A stretch of DNA of 64,000 bases from Strigops habroptila. Taxonomy: Eukaryota > Chordata > Aves > Psittaciformes > Psittacidae. Location: the NCBI RefSeq assembly GCF_004027225.2, contig NC_044282.2:74410287-74474286 (forward strand). The letters are read 5' to 3'. How positions within the stretch are numbered: the first letter of the stretch is position 1; each line of letters begins with the position of its first letter. Shown piece by piece: positions 41,078 through 53,639 of this stretch. A model generated the notes under the pieces. It saw nothing but the letters and a program-made list of their open reading frames with translations. It was not told where the DNA came from and made no database searches. A program made the translations under genes and the position numbers.

Positions 41078-41407
41078 CTTCCAGTGCCTAAAGGGGCTCC
41101 AGGAAACCTGGAGAGGGGCTTTGGGCAAGGGCCTGTAGAGACAGGCCAAGGGGAATGGCTTTAACCTGCCAGAGGGGAGACTGAGATGAGCTCTGAGCAG
41201 AAGCTCTTCCCTGTGAGGGTGCTGAGGTGCTGGCACAGACTTTCCCAGAGAAGCTGTGGCTGCCCCATCCTGGCAGTGTTCAAGGCCAGGTTGGACACAG
41301 GGGCTTGGAGCAACCTGCTCTAGTGGGAAGGTGTCCCTGCCTGTGGCAGGGGTTGGAGCTAGATGAGCTTTAAGGTCCTTTCCAACACAAACTATTCTAT
41401 GACTCAG
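41078..41407 (+). mobile_element. CR1 LINE fragment in RTN4 intron 1
   Basis: A sense CR1 3' third of the same type as the 28.9- and 31.7-kb copies. It ends in an actattctatgac tail and does not share their downstream flank. Confidence 0.9.
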
Positions 41408-42927
41408 CAGTAACCGCAGATGTACTGGGCACACACTAGAAACTGAAGGAAAACCTCTGGTGTTCCTGCTAAAAGCCTCATTTGAGGAAGGCAGAGCAGC
41501 TCTCTGGACTGGCTAGTCCCAAGCAGGGCTCTCACTGAAGCCCCTCATGTCACTCCAAACCAGATGACTGTCTAACTCGGGGATATGGGCTCCTTGTGAG
41601 CAGCTGCTTGTGGAAGAGATCCCCATGAGCAGGGCATGGGGAGTCGAGCATCCCCTGGAATGAAGGGTATGCGGTGGCACTTGGCAGTGTGCGGGTGAGC
41701 ACAGCACTTCTGGGACTTGGTGTCACGTATTGATCGGTTGTCCTCCAGTGTGGTTTTTGTCCTTAAAAGCTTTTACCACCACTGAGCTGTAACACTGCTT
41801 TAATGTGTTCTAAATCTGGAATTGAGGTTTCTCTCTGGGTGGTCCTTAATCGGAAAATGTCATTTCTAGAGAACTGAACAGAAATCCCTTCGGCCCAGCA
41901 GGACTTGAGGAAGCTCCTAAATTCCAAGTCCTACACTCTTGGCTTTATTACTCTGTTTTCTTATATCTTGCCATATTTTGTGGGTTATAAACATCACTTG
42001 GAATAACAATGTTCTGTGAAACAAAACCACCTGGGTGTATATTAGGACAGGAAATGTAAGTTGTGAGGGGACTTGTTTCTTGGGCAACTCCTGGTGGGAT
42101 TGACTCAAGCCTGACACATCATGAGTATCTTGAAGTGGCATTGCTTTTGCAGAAAGGCATGGATTGTTCTTTGTGTGCTGCTGGCTCTTCCGTGTTCCTC
42201 ACTTCTGGACTTGCATCTTTCAAAATCAATTGCTTCTATTTTTCTTTGCTTTTAATAATAGCTCTTTTTAAGTACTTGTTTTTGTCCAGGCAAACAGCAA
42301 AACTAAGATTGTTGATGTCTCTACTGGAAATTCAAAATCTAATTGAAATGCTTTAATACAATTCTGCACTCTGCTAATACAATTGATGTAAATTGCAAAT
42401 AGGCTTTAACAGCCTTAATTTGAAAACTTTATGCATTCTACAGAATAAAACACACTTACCCAAATGTTACTGCTTTTACATTCACTTAATGCCAGCGGGC
42501 CACGATGGCCCTGTGAAAAACACTGCTGCTGATACAGAAATGCAGAGGAGGACTGGTTTTAATTTGCCTGGTTGCTAATGATGGCTGGTATTGCTGCTTC
42601 TGGAGTCACTTTTCATTAAATGCTTAATTTAGCTTAGTGAAATACCATATTTGTATGCTTTTACTTCGGTTAATGTGCAATATGAAACTCTGGGATTGCA
42701 GAGCTTCTCACCATTGTGCATTAGTGAAGGAGGGTGGTGACTTCGTTAGCTTAGAAGAAGTGTGTCCTTCCTTCTATTAGTTCTCTGAGTGGAAATCGGA
42801 GAGCTGGGAATGTCTTGTGAAATATTAGGGGTAAAACAAATACAGCAAATCAAAATATGCTCCTGGGATCATGCTAAAGAAGGCATTAAAACTAATGCCT
42901 TCATTTGGAAGCTTATCTATGTTGTAA

Positions 42928-43488
42928 CTCCCCCTGTGCTGGGCACTGGTGAGGCTGCACCTCGAATCCTGTGTCAGTTGTGGGCCCCTCACTGCAAGAA
43001 AGACATTGAGGTGCTGGAGCGGGGCCAGAGAAGGGCACCGGAGCTGGTGCAGGGCCTGGAGCACAAGTGTGATGAGGAACGGCTGAGGGACCTGGGGGGG
43101 TTAGTCTGGAGAAGAGAAGGCTCAGGGGGGGAGAAGAGAAGGCTCAGGGGGGACCTTCTCGCTCTCTGCAACTGCCTGACAGGAGGATGGAGCCAGGAGG
43201 GGGCTGGTCTCTGCTCCCAAGGAACAAGGGATGGGACAAGAGGAAACGGCCTCAAGCTGCCCCAGGGCAGGTTTAGATGGAGCTGAGGAACAATTCCTTC
43301 CCCAGAGGGTGCTCAGGCATTGGAACAGGCTGCCCAGGGCAGGGCTGGAGTCACCGTCCCTGCAAGTGTTCACACCCCGTGTAGCCGAGGCCTCAGTGCC
43401 ATGGGTTAGTGGTGGCCTTGGCAGTGCTGGGAACGGTTGGACTTGATGAACTCAAAAGTCTTCTCCAACCTAAATGATTCTATGAAAA
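42928..43488 (+). mobile_element. CR1 LINE fragment, about 0.56 kb, in RTN4 intron 1
   Basis: A copy of the second CR1 type, starting near 'ctgtgctgggcactgg' and ending 'aatgattctatga'. It contains a perfect 22-bp tandem duplication at 43109-43152. Confidence 0.9.
43109..43152 (+). repeat. 22-bp tandem duplication inside a CR1 copy
   Basis: Two perfect adjacent copies of a unit beginning gagaagagaaggctcag and ending in a G run. The 20.4-kb CR1 has only one copy at the matching place, so the duplication arose in this copy. Confidence 0.92.
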
Positions 43489-44059
43489 TACTGAAGACCT
43501 AAACATGAAGCAGACAGTACAGTCATTTACTGTTACTGGTTTGATCAGTATGAGCATGCTCGACCAGTGCTCTGTTTGTGGGGAGTTTCAAAGCTTGCTT
43601 TAGTCACTTCTCACAAGTTTCAGGTGGGTCTCTGTCTCACTGCTATTCTCACCCAAGTCAGCCAGCATTAGGAGACCCTCTGACAAAGTGAGTGGATTGA
43701 GCCATTCTCAGTGGCAGGTTGTTTTTCTGGTGCTAGAGGCACTGTAGCTGCTCAATAGTGTAGACATTTGGAGAATGCAAGTGAAGAGTAGCTACTGTGG
43801 TGTATCTTACCCTAAGCTTGGTCACTGGCTTGGAGGGTGGAGGTCCCTCAGTTGCCTCAGTGAATAGCTCATTGTAAATGGAGAAATCCGAGTGTTGTCT
43901 CTCCCAAATTACCCGACTTGTATCTAGTTCTGTGGTTCTCTGTGGGTGTAGATGTTGGCTATGGATCTGTTTGACTTGCTGGGAACTGACTCCTTGCGTG
44001 CTTTCTCCCCTCTTCAACCTAGCCTTTATTTCTGCTGAGGTTATTTGTTTGTTTTTCAG

Positions 44060-44116
44060 ATGAGACCCTTTTTGCTCTTCCTGCTACATCTGCGCCTCTG
44101 ATGCACTCCTCTGCAG
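44060..44116 (+). CDS. RTN4: RTN4 coding exon 2 (19-codon exon, Nogo-A/B)
   Basis: The exon follows the acceptor tttgtttttcag. It is 57 nt long, enters and leaves in phase 1, and reads DETLFALPATSAPLMHSSA. Human exon 2, as I remember it, is also 19 residues and begins DETLFALPA. The exon must end with the G at 44116 to keep the frame into exon 3, so the intron begins GCAAGT rather than GT. Using the GT at 44121 would make a 61-nt exon and shift the frame. The peptide joins the Pro-rich N-terminus either to the Nogo-A-specific exon or, in Nogo-B, directly to the reticulon domain. Confidence 0.95.
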
Positions 44117-44929
44117 GCAAGTTCCTTCTGCTCACCTTTGTCTGAATACATCCTGCATTTCTGACCTCATTAACCCTTTCCAGCTAGTCTGCTTTAACTC
44201 AGTCAGCATGGGTCCAAGAATAGCCTCCATCACATTGCTCCATGTTGTGACTTTCCAGTTGATCTGTTCAAGATTTTAATACATATTCATTTCTTGACAT
44301 GGTAAACTGTTGTGTGAACAAGCCACAGCCATCTGTGAATTCTTGGACCCTTGATGTAGGAGAGAAGTTGATATTATTAACAGGTTAACACATCAAAGCA
44401 TAGTTGCTTTACTGATTTAGCAGAAAGATTTAATCCATAGTAACTTTCTGCAGTACTTTACATAAGTAAAATATGTACCTGTAGTATTTATTTAATGCTT
44501 TTTGTTAGCTACAGTGCCAAATTCCCATTAAAATGTCAAAAATAGACTTCATGCACATCTGTGCGTGTGTCTGTGCACAAGCATCCACACATACCCTCTC
44601 TCTGTCTCACCTTGCCACCCTCCCTCTCTTCCTTTGTTAATATTGCCTGCTGTACTTGGATGCTCTGTACTTGTCTGGCATCTTCAGCTTTACTGTGATC
44701 TCTGCGCTGCATAAAGTTGCTGCTTCTCTAGCCTCTTGCATACTTCTCTGCTAGAAGAAGTGAACTAGAATAGCACACTTTACCCCATGCTTTAATGGGT
44801 AATAGTGTTTGTGGTAGAACTTGGAAGAACCTCTTAATAACTAACATCATGTGAACCTGTCATGAACGTTTGCATTGACTTTAAAGAGCACTTGCATTCT
44901 CTAACTTTCCTTTCTGTCCACGGTCACAG
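44117..44929 (+). other. RTN4: RTN4 intron 2, GC-AG type
   Basis: This 813-nt intron begins GCAAGT and ends cacag. The reading frame of exons 2 and 3 leaves no in-frame GT donor nearby. It contains a short gtgcgtgtgtctgtgcac stretch near 44.56 kb and nothing else recognised. Confidence 0.88.
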
Positions 44930-47377
44930 AAAAAGTTCTGGACTTGCAGGAGCAGCCAGGTAGCACTAAGTCGCTTGGTCAAGAGGATTTTACTGCAGTC
45001 CCGCTTGATACTGCTCCTTCTCTTCCCTCCTTCTCTCCTATCTCAGCTGATCCCTTTAAAGAGCACTCAGCCCTTGATACGCTCTCAGATGGATTACCTG
45101 CAAGAGGCACTTGCAAAGAAAATGCAAGTGAGATTTATAAAGAACCTGTGGAAAAGGCAAGAAATCCATTTCTTTCAGAGGGAATTGAAAAAGACATTTC
45201 AGAGATGAAATCCTCAGAACCCCCATTTGCTAAAGCGGAAGCAGCCATTTTATCTCAAGCTAAAGAAGAAACACAGCTAGAGGGCCCTAAAGAATTACCT
45301 AGTCTGGAGAAAATGCCTGCAGAGCAGCTGAAAATGTCTCCAGGAACTCCTCAAGATTTGTTTGAGAAAAATGAGGAGGATCTCTTCTATAACAAAGACA
45401 AATACAGAGGTGGTGATCACGGTGACAAAGGGGCACTGAAAGAAGACCCTCTTAAGAGGGAAGAATATGCAGACTTCAAACCATTTGAGCCAATATGGGA
45501 GCTAAAAAGTGCTAGTCATGGACTGAGCAGTGTGAAAGAGGATGTTGGAAGTAAGGTAGATGCCAAACTCGAAAGCAGTTTAGATGAGAAATATGGTGTA
45601 AGCAAGCTGAATGTGCAGAAGGATTATGAAAGAGAGAGTGAAGGCAGCGCTGAAGATCGCTCTTTCCCAAGTACCCCAGAAGCTGTAAAAGAACCTTCAC
45701 AGACTTACATCACTTGTACTAAATTTGAATCCTCTGTGAGTCCTGATGGTAACAAAGGCAAGTCTCTTTCTCCACTAGAGGAAGGTGCTTCAGAAAACAG
45801 AACCGATGATGAGAAAAAGATTGCAGAAATGAAAGCTCAGACGAGCACAGAACAAGGTAATTTTAGCACTAAAGCAGTTGGCAAGCAGGAAGGCCAGGAA
45901 GCTGACTATGCTAAACCAGAGAGTATATCAACAATGCCATCTGACACTGCAGCAAGTATGCCTGAAGGTCTTACTCCTGATCTAGTACAAGAAGCATATG
46001 AAAGTGAGATGCATGATGCAGCATGTACAAAACTTGCTTATGAAACAAAGATTGATTTAGTTCAAACCTCCGAGTCGGTACAAGAGGCTCTGAAACCTGT
46101 GACACAACTCTGTCCCTCCTTTGAAGACTCGGAAGCTGCTCCATCACCAGTCTTGCCAGATATTGTTATGGAAGCCCCACTAAGCACTGGGACTGCTGGT
46201 GCAGAAACATCTGCCGTGCAGCTTGAAGCTTCCCCATTAGAAACATTTATTCCTACTGCTAATTATGAGAATGTAAAAGAAGAGACTGAAAAACCTCCCG
46301 TGTACCAAGAGGCCGTGAATGTACCACCGACACAGGCCCAAGAAGCAAAAGAGGCATTGGCATTTAAGAAACCTGAGCCTGAGAGTAGCAGCAGTCCTGA
46401 AGATACAGAGACTCCATATATCTCTATTGCATGTGACCTGATTAAGGAAACAAAGGTCTCTGGTGAACCTGCTTCTCCATCCTTTACGGAATACTCAAAG
46501 ACACCAATAACAGAATGCATTCCTCAGGATGTGCCTGAAGACAAGGAACTTGTTGAAAAACTGTCTCCACAGTTTGGGAAGTCTGACCTGTTCAACAGCC
46601 AAGTGATACCTGACTTCACAGAGAAAGTGAGTGAAGATCCATCTCTCATCTTAAAGAGTAAATCAGCTGAGAATATTGTAACTGAGGAAGAACATAAGGA
46701 ACAACTGGTGGATTCAGGAGCTGCCGCAAGCAAACCTTATCTGGAGTCTTTCCAACCAGAACTGGACTCTTCCAAAACTGTGGCTGCTCTGCCCTCTGAG
46801 CCAACACCTACAAAACCAGCCAAGGCAGAGAAGATTCCTCTTCAGATGGAAGAGCTGAACGCTATGGCTTATCCAGCTGATGTACCTGTTGCTACACAAC
46901 CAAAAACAGGAGATGACAAAGCTCTCTCGCCCATGGAGTCTTCCCCAGTCACAGTGGAAGATGACTTTGTGATGTTAGGTCATCCTAAAACTCCTGAGTT
47001 TTTGGCAGAAGCCATTGACAGAGAAGTAATGCACAAAGATGCAAGTGAAGAGATCAGTAAGGTGATCCAAGGTGAGAAGAGGCAGTTGCCTTGTCCAGAG
47101 CTACCCTGTGATCTGTCTATAAAGAATGTAGAAGTAAAAGCTGAGGAAGATACCAATGCCTTGAAAAAGTCCTTGGAGGCTGTGGACAAAGAAGTGCCTG
47201 AAGTATCCAAGGTGTCCTTACCGGCCACAGATACCTCGCCTTTACCTGCCGAAAAAGAGATAGTCAGTGTAGGAAAACCAGAAGCTTTTGAGAAGGAACC
47301 TGAGCGAGAAGCTGCTTCTGTTAAAGAAAAGGAAAAGCCTACTGCTATATTTTCAGCAAAGCTGAATAAATCTTCAG
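44930..47377 (+). CDS. RTN4: RTN4 exon 3, Nogo-A-specific exon
   Basis: This is a single 2,448-nt exon (exactly 816 codons, phase 1 at both ends) between the acceptor ggtcacag and the donor TCAG|gtaatc. It encodes the long, acidic, low-complexity cytosolic segment found only in Nogo-A, the neurite-outgrowth-inhibiting isoform. It opens LDLQEQPG (human MDLKEQPG). Blocks matching human Nogo-A from memory include EEYADFKPFE, SFPSTPE, MPEGLTPDLVQEA, LCPSFE..PSPVLPDIVMEAPL, YISIACDLIKET, KPYLESF, KIPLQMEEL, LPCPELPCDLSIKN and, at the end, AIFSAKLNKSS. Between these blocks the sequence has diverged, as usual for this exon. The equivalent of the mammalian inhibitory delta-20 segment should lie roughly at 46.1-46.8 kb. 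A PPxY motif is at 46294-46305 and an acidic FxxL motif at 46957-46977. If the donor is not used, the frame stays open only to a stop at 47422-47424. Confidence 0.98.
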
Positions 47378-50300
47378 GTAATCTGTGTACGCTGTCTTGC
47401 AGTTTGCCAGTCTGCCTATTTTGATAGCTAAGCTTAAGCATGTCATGACTTAACTGTTTTTAAGTCACTTCCTGTAAACTTCTTTAAGGGTAACAGAAAA
47501 TGTTAGTGCCTGCACTTTTACCTTACTTGTGTTCTGATTGCTTTAGTACTTTTTTTCTTCTGTTTATCAGGGATGGACTCACTGTCTCCAGTTTTCTCCT
47601 TCAGTTCTCCTGCTGATCTGTTGAGACAGAAATAAGTCACTACTCACTGCAAGCTCTGCTGTGGTGGTCTACAAGGCTGGGCATTAGGTGGCCTTCCAAA
47701 CTTGCTCTTAATACATGGTAGTAAGCCAAAGATGGTGTTTCAGTCTGCTGTGTGTACATGATTTGAAGAGGCATTTCTTTTCATACGCAGTTCAGACGTT
47801 AGACTTGAAACTTAGGAAAATACCCTTGCTGCTACTGTATGTGTCACATACACATCTGGGAATCTGGAAGAGAATCTGCACATCTCCTCTCATGGGACTT
47901 GCAGCTTGCATTAGGTCAAGGCCAGTGGTTTAAATTAAACAGTGCACATGAATCTGAGTGCCATAGTACTCAGGTTACTAGGAAAGTGGCCATTAAGAAG
48001 TTGAGTATCCTGCAAACATTAAGGTTGGTTTATAAGCAGCAGAGATATTAATTTCCATTTTTCTTTTCAGGTGGGACTTGCACTTCAGTGTAGGTAATTT
48101 TTCATCTAGTAAAGTGTACTTAGGTAGCAGAAAGTTGAAGGAAAGACCATTGTTGTGTTCTCTAAACTGAATACCTCATGAAACTCCAGCTATTGTAGCC
48201 TAGAGGAGTGCTTGCTTTTTGATACCGCAGCACTCTGCTGCTACTTAAGTCTTGCACCAGAAACTCTTATACCAGAAGCATTCCTGCTAAAAACCAACTC
48301 CTGCAGAAAGCAAAATGACTCCGTTCCAAGTAGAAAGCCAAATATTAGTTTGACTCAGCAGTAGTATGCTTGTGCAGTAGCTGCAGTCCACAGTTCATAA
48401 AATACTGCATTCCTAATGTAGGTATTCTAAATCAAATGTGTTTTGGAATACACAGGTGTGTGTTGAGGGGAACATCAGGGTGCTGGTGCGGTTGAGACAG
48501 CGTTTGGAAAATAAGGTAGAAGATGTAATTCTTACATTTAACTTTGCATGGTAGTTGCCATTCCTCTATCTCACCTCTTTTATACATACAGGTGGGTGGA
48601 AAGGACAATTTCCCTTTTCCCTTGAGGTGAAGTATCAGTGATACCTGCACTGTTCAAACACTGTGTGTGTGAAGACTTTTCTCCTTGTGCTCAGACTTCC
48701 AACATACAGTGCTGTTTAGAGAACAGCTGCTGTGTATCTTACCCTTCATGTCAAGGGGTTAATTGTTCAGAGATCAGACTACTTAGAAAAATAACATTGC
48801 ACTTAGTATACTAGCTTTTTTTATTAGTTGTTTTAACAGGAAGCCTTGCAGGATATGTCTTTAATCATTGCATGGATGTAGCAGACTGGGGGTGACAAAT
48901 CACTGCTTTGGGTCTGAGGAGGACACAGCTGCTGCTCTTCTGTCTGTGGGAGACTGCCAGAGGAGCTCCACATGAACCCAGTTCCCATAGGAGGAGGGAA
49001 GAGAGTTGAACGGTGTCTTCCTCCTCTCATCTAGTGGCACAGAGCTGGGACAGGGCAGGACTGTGCCAGGCACGGGGCTGGCCTGGGTGTGTGGGGAAAC
49101 TGGGGCACTGTCTGCAGTCTGTCAGTGTTGGAATCACTGGAAAGCAGCTGCAGTGTTAATTCTTCATGTGCTGTGTTGTTTGGAAAGGAAAACTGTTGTT
49201 TCTGGAGAAACACTTACTCAAAGCTAAAGAGATGAGAATACTAACCCAAAACCATGGCCCATTTGTCCTAGATTTTTCTCCCCAGTCTGTGCTGTTGACT
49301 TTTTTGCTCACTTCTTCTGTACTCTATAATACAGAACAGGACTTCTGAGGCCTGCCTGAAGAGTGTAATGACAAGCTGTGAACACAATCAGTCATCTGCT
49401 TTTAATACCACTCTACTTTAAGCACAATTTAAAAGTAGCAATCAAAGAACTAACACATACACTGGTCTTCCACACTTGGAAAGGAGGAGTAATTCATCAC
49501 AAGGCCAAGAAGTGGATCTGTGCATGTGTTTGCCCTTCTGAGTCTTACCTTTATTGTGTGTGGGGGGGTGTTTTGAGTTTTTCCCTCTTCCCATCAGTGG
49601 AACTGAAAACAGATCTTACTGTGCCATAAGACTTCTGGAATCAGGGGGCTTGATGTATGTCTGGTGCTTGTTGAAACATTAATCTGAACTGCCTTACGGC
49701 TGCACTTAAATTAAGGTTCTTGAATGCTTACCTAACAGTGCTATTTTTTGATAGCTAACCTAAGTGCCAACGTGCCTGTGTGTACCTCAGGGTGGAACTT
49801 CCACCAGTCCCAGTGAACTACAGGGAGCTAAAACCTCTAAAGGGGTTGCACATTTTACTTTTTAAAACTCCAGTAAAGCAAATATAAAGCTTTGAGCAGC
49901 TTCCTGGGTCAGAAGGAGGTTCGTTTAATGCTGCCTGGCAGAGCCTTGGGTAACCTGTTTTATTCTGCAGTGGGATTAGACCATGCACACCTTGTATTTC
50001 ATAGCTGCACAGATTTAAAAAACAAACCAACCAAAGCAAATTGAGAACTGTAGTTAATTATAAAGAAACACCTCTCCTTGTAAGCAACTCCTATTTATAA
50101 CAATTTAACAGCAAATACCCCCCTGCAATACCATCAATTTCTCCTGTCTTGGGTACAGTGATGCTTTTTTCCCCCCTCCCATTTCTCAGTACATGCTGTA
50201 TTTGGCTTCCAAGCAGATAATCCTGCTGCTTCATCCTCACCAGACTTCAAACGCACATTTCTGACCTCCATAAAAATACTGCATATTATGGTGTGACTTC

Positions 50301-53300
50301 AGAGTGGATGTTGCCACAGCCCAAGCAGCCCCAGCCTCTCCCAGGGCTTGTGCTGGTACCAGCACAGTGCAGCAGGCGTTGTGTGCTAAGGAATGCTCAT
50401 GAAAGGGCTTTGTTGCCATCTAGTGTTTGTAAATGGAGTGTAACTCAAGGACCCTCGGCCTGTCAGGGGATTGCACCCGGGTTTTGAGAACCTCTGGATG
50501 TTGAAATCAATATTCTTAGAACTGAAAACTAAATACACATCATAGCCCTTCTGTTGCACAGACTTGCTTCACTGATAATGCATTACTTTTGGATAGAGAT
50601 CATAAATTCTCCCAAATCTTTTTTTGATTGGTAGGATATGCAGGATTTTATTTTATTGAATTATGAAATCACAGTATATTGTGGAACCTTCCCCAAAATC
50701 AAAACCTCTGGCCATGGTAGAGTTGTGTACCAAAGCATAACCACATTATCGGTATAATTCTCACTGTATTCACCTGGAGTGTTACAGCAGTGTTTGATAC
50801 TGAGGTCTTTAACAACAAGGCTCTCAGTTTGACAGAACACCCGTGTTTCATGATGATTTTGAACAACAGGCTCTGTAGACATTCATTTCAGATTAAATTC
50901 ATGAGTTTACAGATGTCTTGTTTTTACATATGTTACAGAGCACTCTAATTGAATTACAGGAATGCAGCTATTTACTAATATCTTACGTTTCCTGGATTGT
51001 CTTGAGAGAGCAAATTCAGAGGTGAATTCCAAGTGGGGAATGTGCTTTGGGAAGGTGGCTGTGTAGTTACTAACGATGAAGCTTTCCTTTTTAGTCCCAA
51101 ATCATGGGGGTAGAAATAAAATACTCCTTGTGATTCTGTAACAGCAAACCAGGTCATTGCAGGTATGTGAAGCTTAAAAGAAGTTAGAAATGCAGCCTTA
51201 CATCATGTGGTTATTTTCTGTTAGTTTCTGTATTTGTAGTTAAATAGAGCCATTAGCAGACAGGAAGGGTTTGGTTTTTGTTGGTTTTCACTGGGAGGAA
51301 AAATACCTTGGAATGCCTCTGGAATTCCTTTCAGGAGCAGATTATTTGTAAAATATCATGTAATTCAACCTAAAATCTTGATTTAATTTATTCTGATTGT
51401 ATTCTTACATTCTTTGTCTGGGTTTTCTCTTCTGTACCAGGTAAATACTAACAAACGAAGACTTCTTTTCCAGGGTGGAGAATTTGCAGAGTAGGAGGAG
51501 TGAGGAAAAGCCCAAACCCAACTAACCCTGAGTGAAATTTTTCTGAAGGGAAGACCTAGACCTGCTGTGTTTCATTAGGGCTCTCATGTTGCAAATACAC
51601 GTATAACTAAGCTAAGGCCACTAACAGAGCAAGGCCTTTGGGAAGTTACTTGCAGAGTGGCAGAATTAGGGAGAAAATGGAACTTTTGTGGTATGTTTCA
51701 AGTTTCCCAGAGGCACAGATAGGTGGCTGGCATTGAATGAGGCTTCAGGTGAGAGCAGAGTTAGGTGGTCATCCAGAAAGCTCTCCTCTGGGAAGTTTGG
51801 AACACTCTTCAGTGCAGAAATGCTTCTCAGTCCACCTGCTCAGGGTGATTTAGTATCTATGCAGAGAGTAAAATACTCACCCTTCAAGCATGCAGCCCTT
51901 TGTATGTAGGTGCATTCCGTGGAAGAACATGTTTAGAATTGATAGCCTCTGTTTTAGCTGTCTGGGTGAGTTGATAATACCATCTTGCACGTAGCCTGTT
52001 AGTTGGATGCGGTTTGTTTAAATGTTGGTGTAGAAACAGGCATGCAACTTCCCTAAAGCTTACACAAAAGTTTGTTGACACTGCTGGTGCTTGGTTTAGA
52101 GAGGAAGGAGTAGAGAGTGGAGAATAGGGTGTATCTGCCTGAAATAAGATATGTGAGTACAGAGGGATCCAGACTTCATTTTAGGTATTGTTTGCATGAA
52201 GTGGTAAGAGAGAACACTGAGTGAAGAGGAGGATCTTGAGGGCAGGGAGAAACTCCTGGGGAGGGAGTTAGTAGCTCGTGTAAGATGGGAGAATGGGGAG
52301 TGGTAATGCGGTTGGCTGCTTGTTTGTCCATGCTCTGGGTGCTGCCGATTTGCTGTGGCTACAACAAAATGTCTGCTCAGGAACGGGTTGCATAAATGTA
52401 CTATTTTAAGTATGTAATATAAGGACTAGGAAGAAGAAATGAAGAGACTTTAATTGTGTATTGGGTAATTAGTGGAAAGACCCTTCTGAAATCATCAAAT
52501 CTTTGGCTATTTTAGTGAGAGTGCAGTCATCCAAACAAATGTGGGGGGAGAACAACAGATTTTGGTGCTTTCCAGTTGATATTAAGAATTTCAGCTCAAA
52601 GACAAGCACGTTTACAGATGTGTTTTGTACTTTTTGTATAGTGCAACTCTTCAGATTTTCTTGCACTGATGTTTGCATGTACACTTCCCATTTCCCTCCT
52701 GTAGTAATGCGCTTTAATTTACCTGTTGAAATTGTGAAGAAAATGTACATCATGGTATAAGTTAAAAATTTATGTAACTGCTTTTGCTGTCAAAGGAGGC
52801 CTTAAATTTATGTAGTAGTTGAAGGAAGAACAGGGTTTTCAGGTAACTTTGTGGTATCTTTATGTAGGATTGTCTGTTCTAATGTGTAAGTACGGAATCA
52901 GGATCTCCATCCCAGCCACCTCCATCACACTTTTAAGAGGCTTTGGAGCAGTGCTGGGGAGTTTTTAGCATTACTTTATCATCCCCAGATCTTAAGAGCA
53001 GACTCCAAACCAGAAAAGCAGTCAGGTTCTTTTCAGCAAGGATATAAAACATAAGGACAACATCGTTCTTACAGCTCTTCTCTTTCAGCTTGAGTTTCTA
53101 GTTTATGCTTGTCTCATGCCTGTATGTTACTTTCTATACATTAGTAGTGTAAACTTTCAGGTTCTTGTTTTCATTTAAATGAAGGAAATGTTAAATTGTC
53201 ACTTCTGCAGCTGACAGCAAAGGGTAAAATAAAAAGGGGAAGGTGTTTGGTTGTAGGAATTGTGTAAAGGGTTTGATAACCGTTCCTCTCAAGCCTCCAT

Positions 53301-53639
53301 TTAATGAATACATGTGGCTGAGCGCTTCATAAGGACTAAAGATACCAGCAAAATGACTTCTTGTGTTCTTCCCGAGCCTCTTGCTTTTGTTACAGGCACA
53401 GAAGGGGTCCTATTCTGTCCTCCTTCAAGCCTTTTTTATTTAAAGGGAGAGGTGTGTTACAAAGAGGTCTCTGTTAGCCTCGCAGACAGTCAGGCGTTTG
53501 TTTAAGGAAGCGAGGGGAAGACTTATATCGAGGAGGTCTGTAATGTGGTTTAACCACTGCTTGAAAAGCAACGTGTCTAAAGCTTGTCTGGTGACTACTT
53601 TTAGCTCCACTGTGAAAAGCTTCTTAGGGCAGTATTTCT
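47378..53639 (+). other. RTN4: RTN4 intron 3, first part
   Basis: From the exon 3 donor to the RTN4-C promoter patch there is no recognised repeat, exon or RNA gene. Open frames are short and unsupported. Confidence 0.7.

Larger units (their letters stand above)
27466..44059 (+). other. RTN4: RTN4 intron 1 outside the CpG island
   Basis: This is the remainder of a 17.3-kb intron from the exon 1 donor (26757) to the exon 2 acceptor (ag at 44058-44059). Besides the listed CR1 copies at 28.9, 31.7, 37.7, 41.1 and 42.9 kb, I see no exon or RNA gene. Homopolymer runs occur at about 31.17 kb (C) and 35.94 kb (G then A). Confidence 0.8.

Noticed and set aside
44113..44121. Use of the GT at 44121 as a normal donor for exon 2
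   Set aside because: It adds four bases, makes a 61-nt exon and breaks the frame into exon 3 and exon 4, whereas the GC donor at 44117 keeps both.
47378..47424. Taking the stop at 47422-47424 as the end of the Nogo-A protein
   Set aside because: The homology ends at AIFSAKLNKSS, a donor follows (gtaatc), and the next 15 codons do not resemble RTN4. The frame merely runs into the intron.
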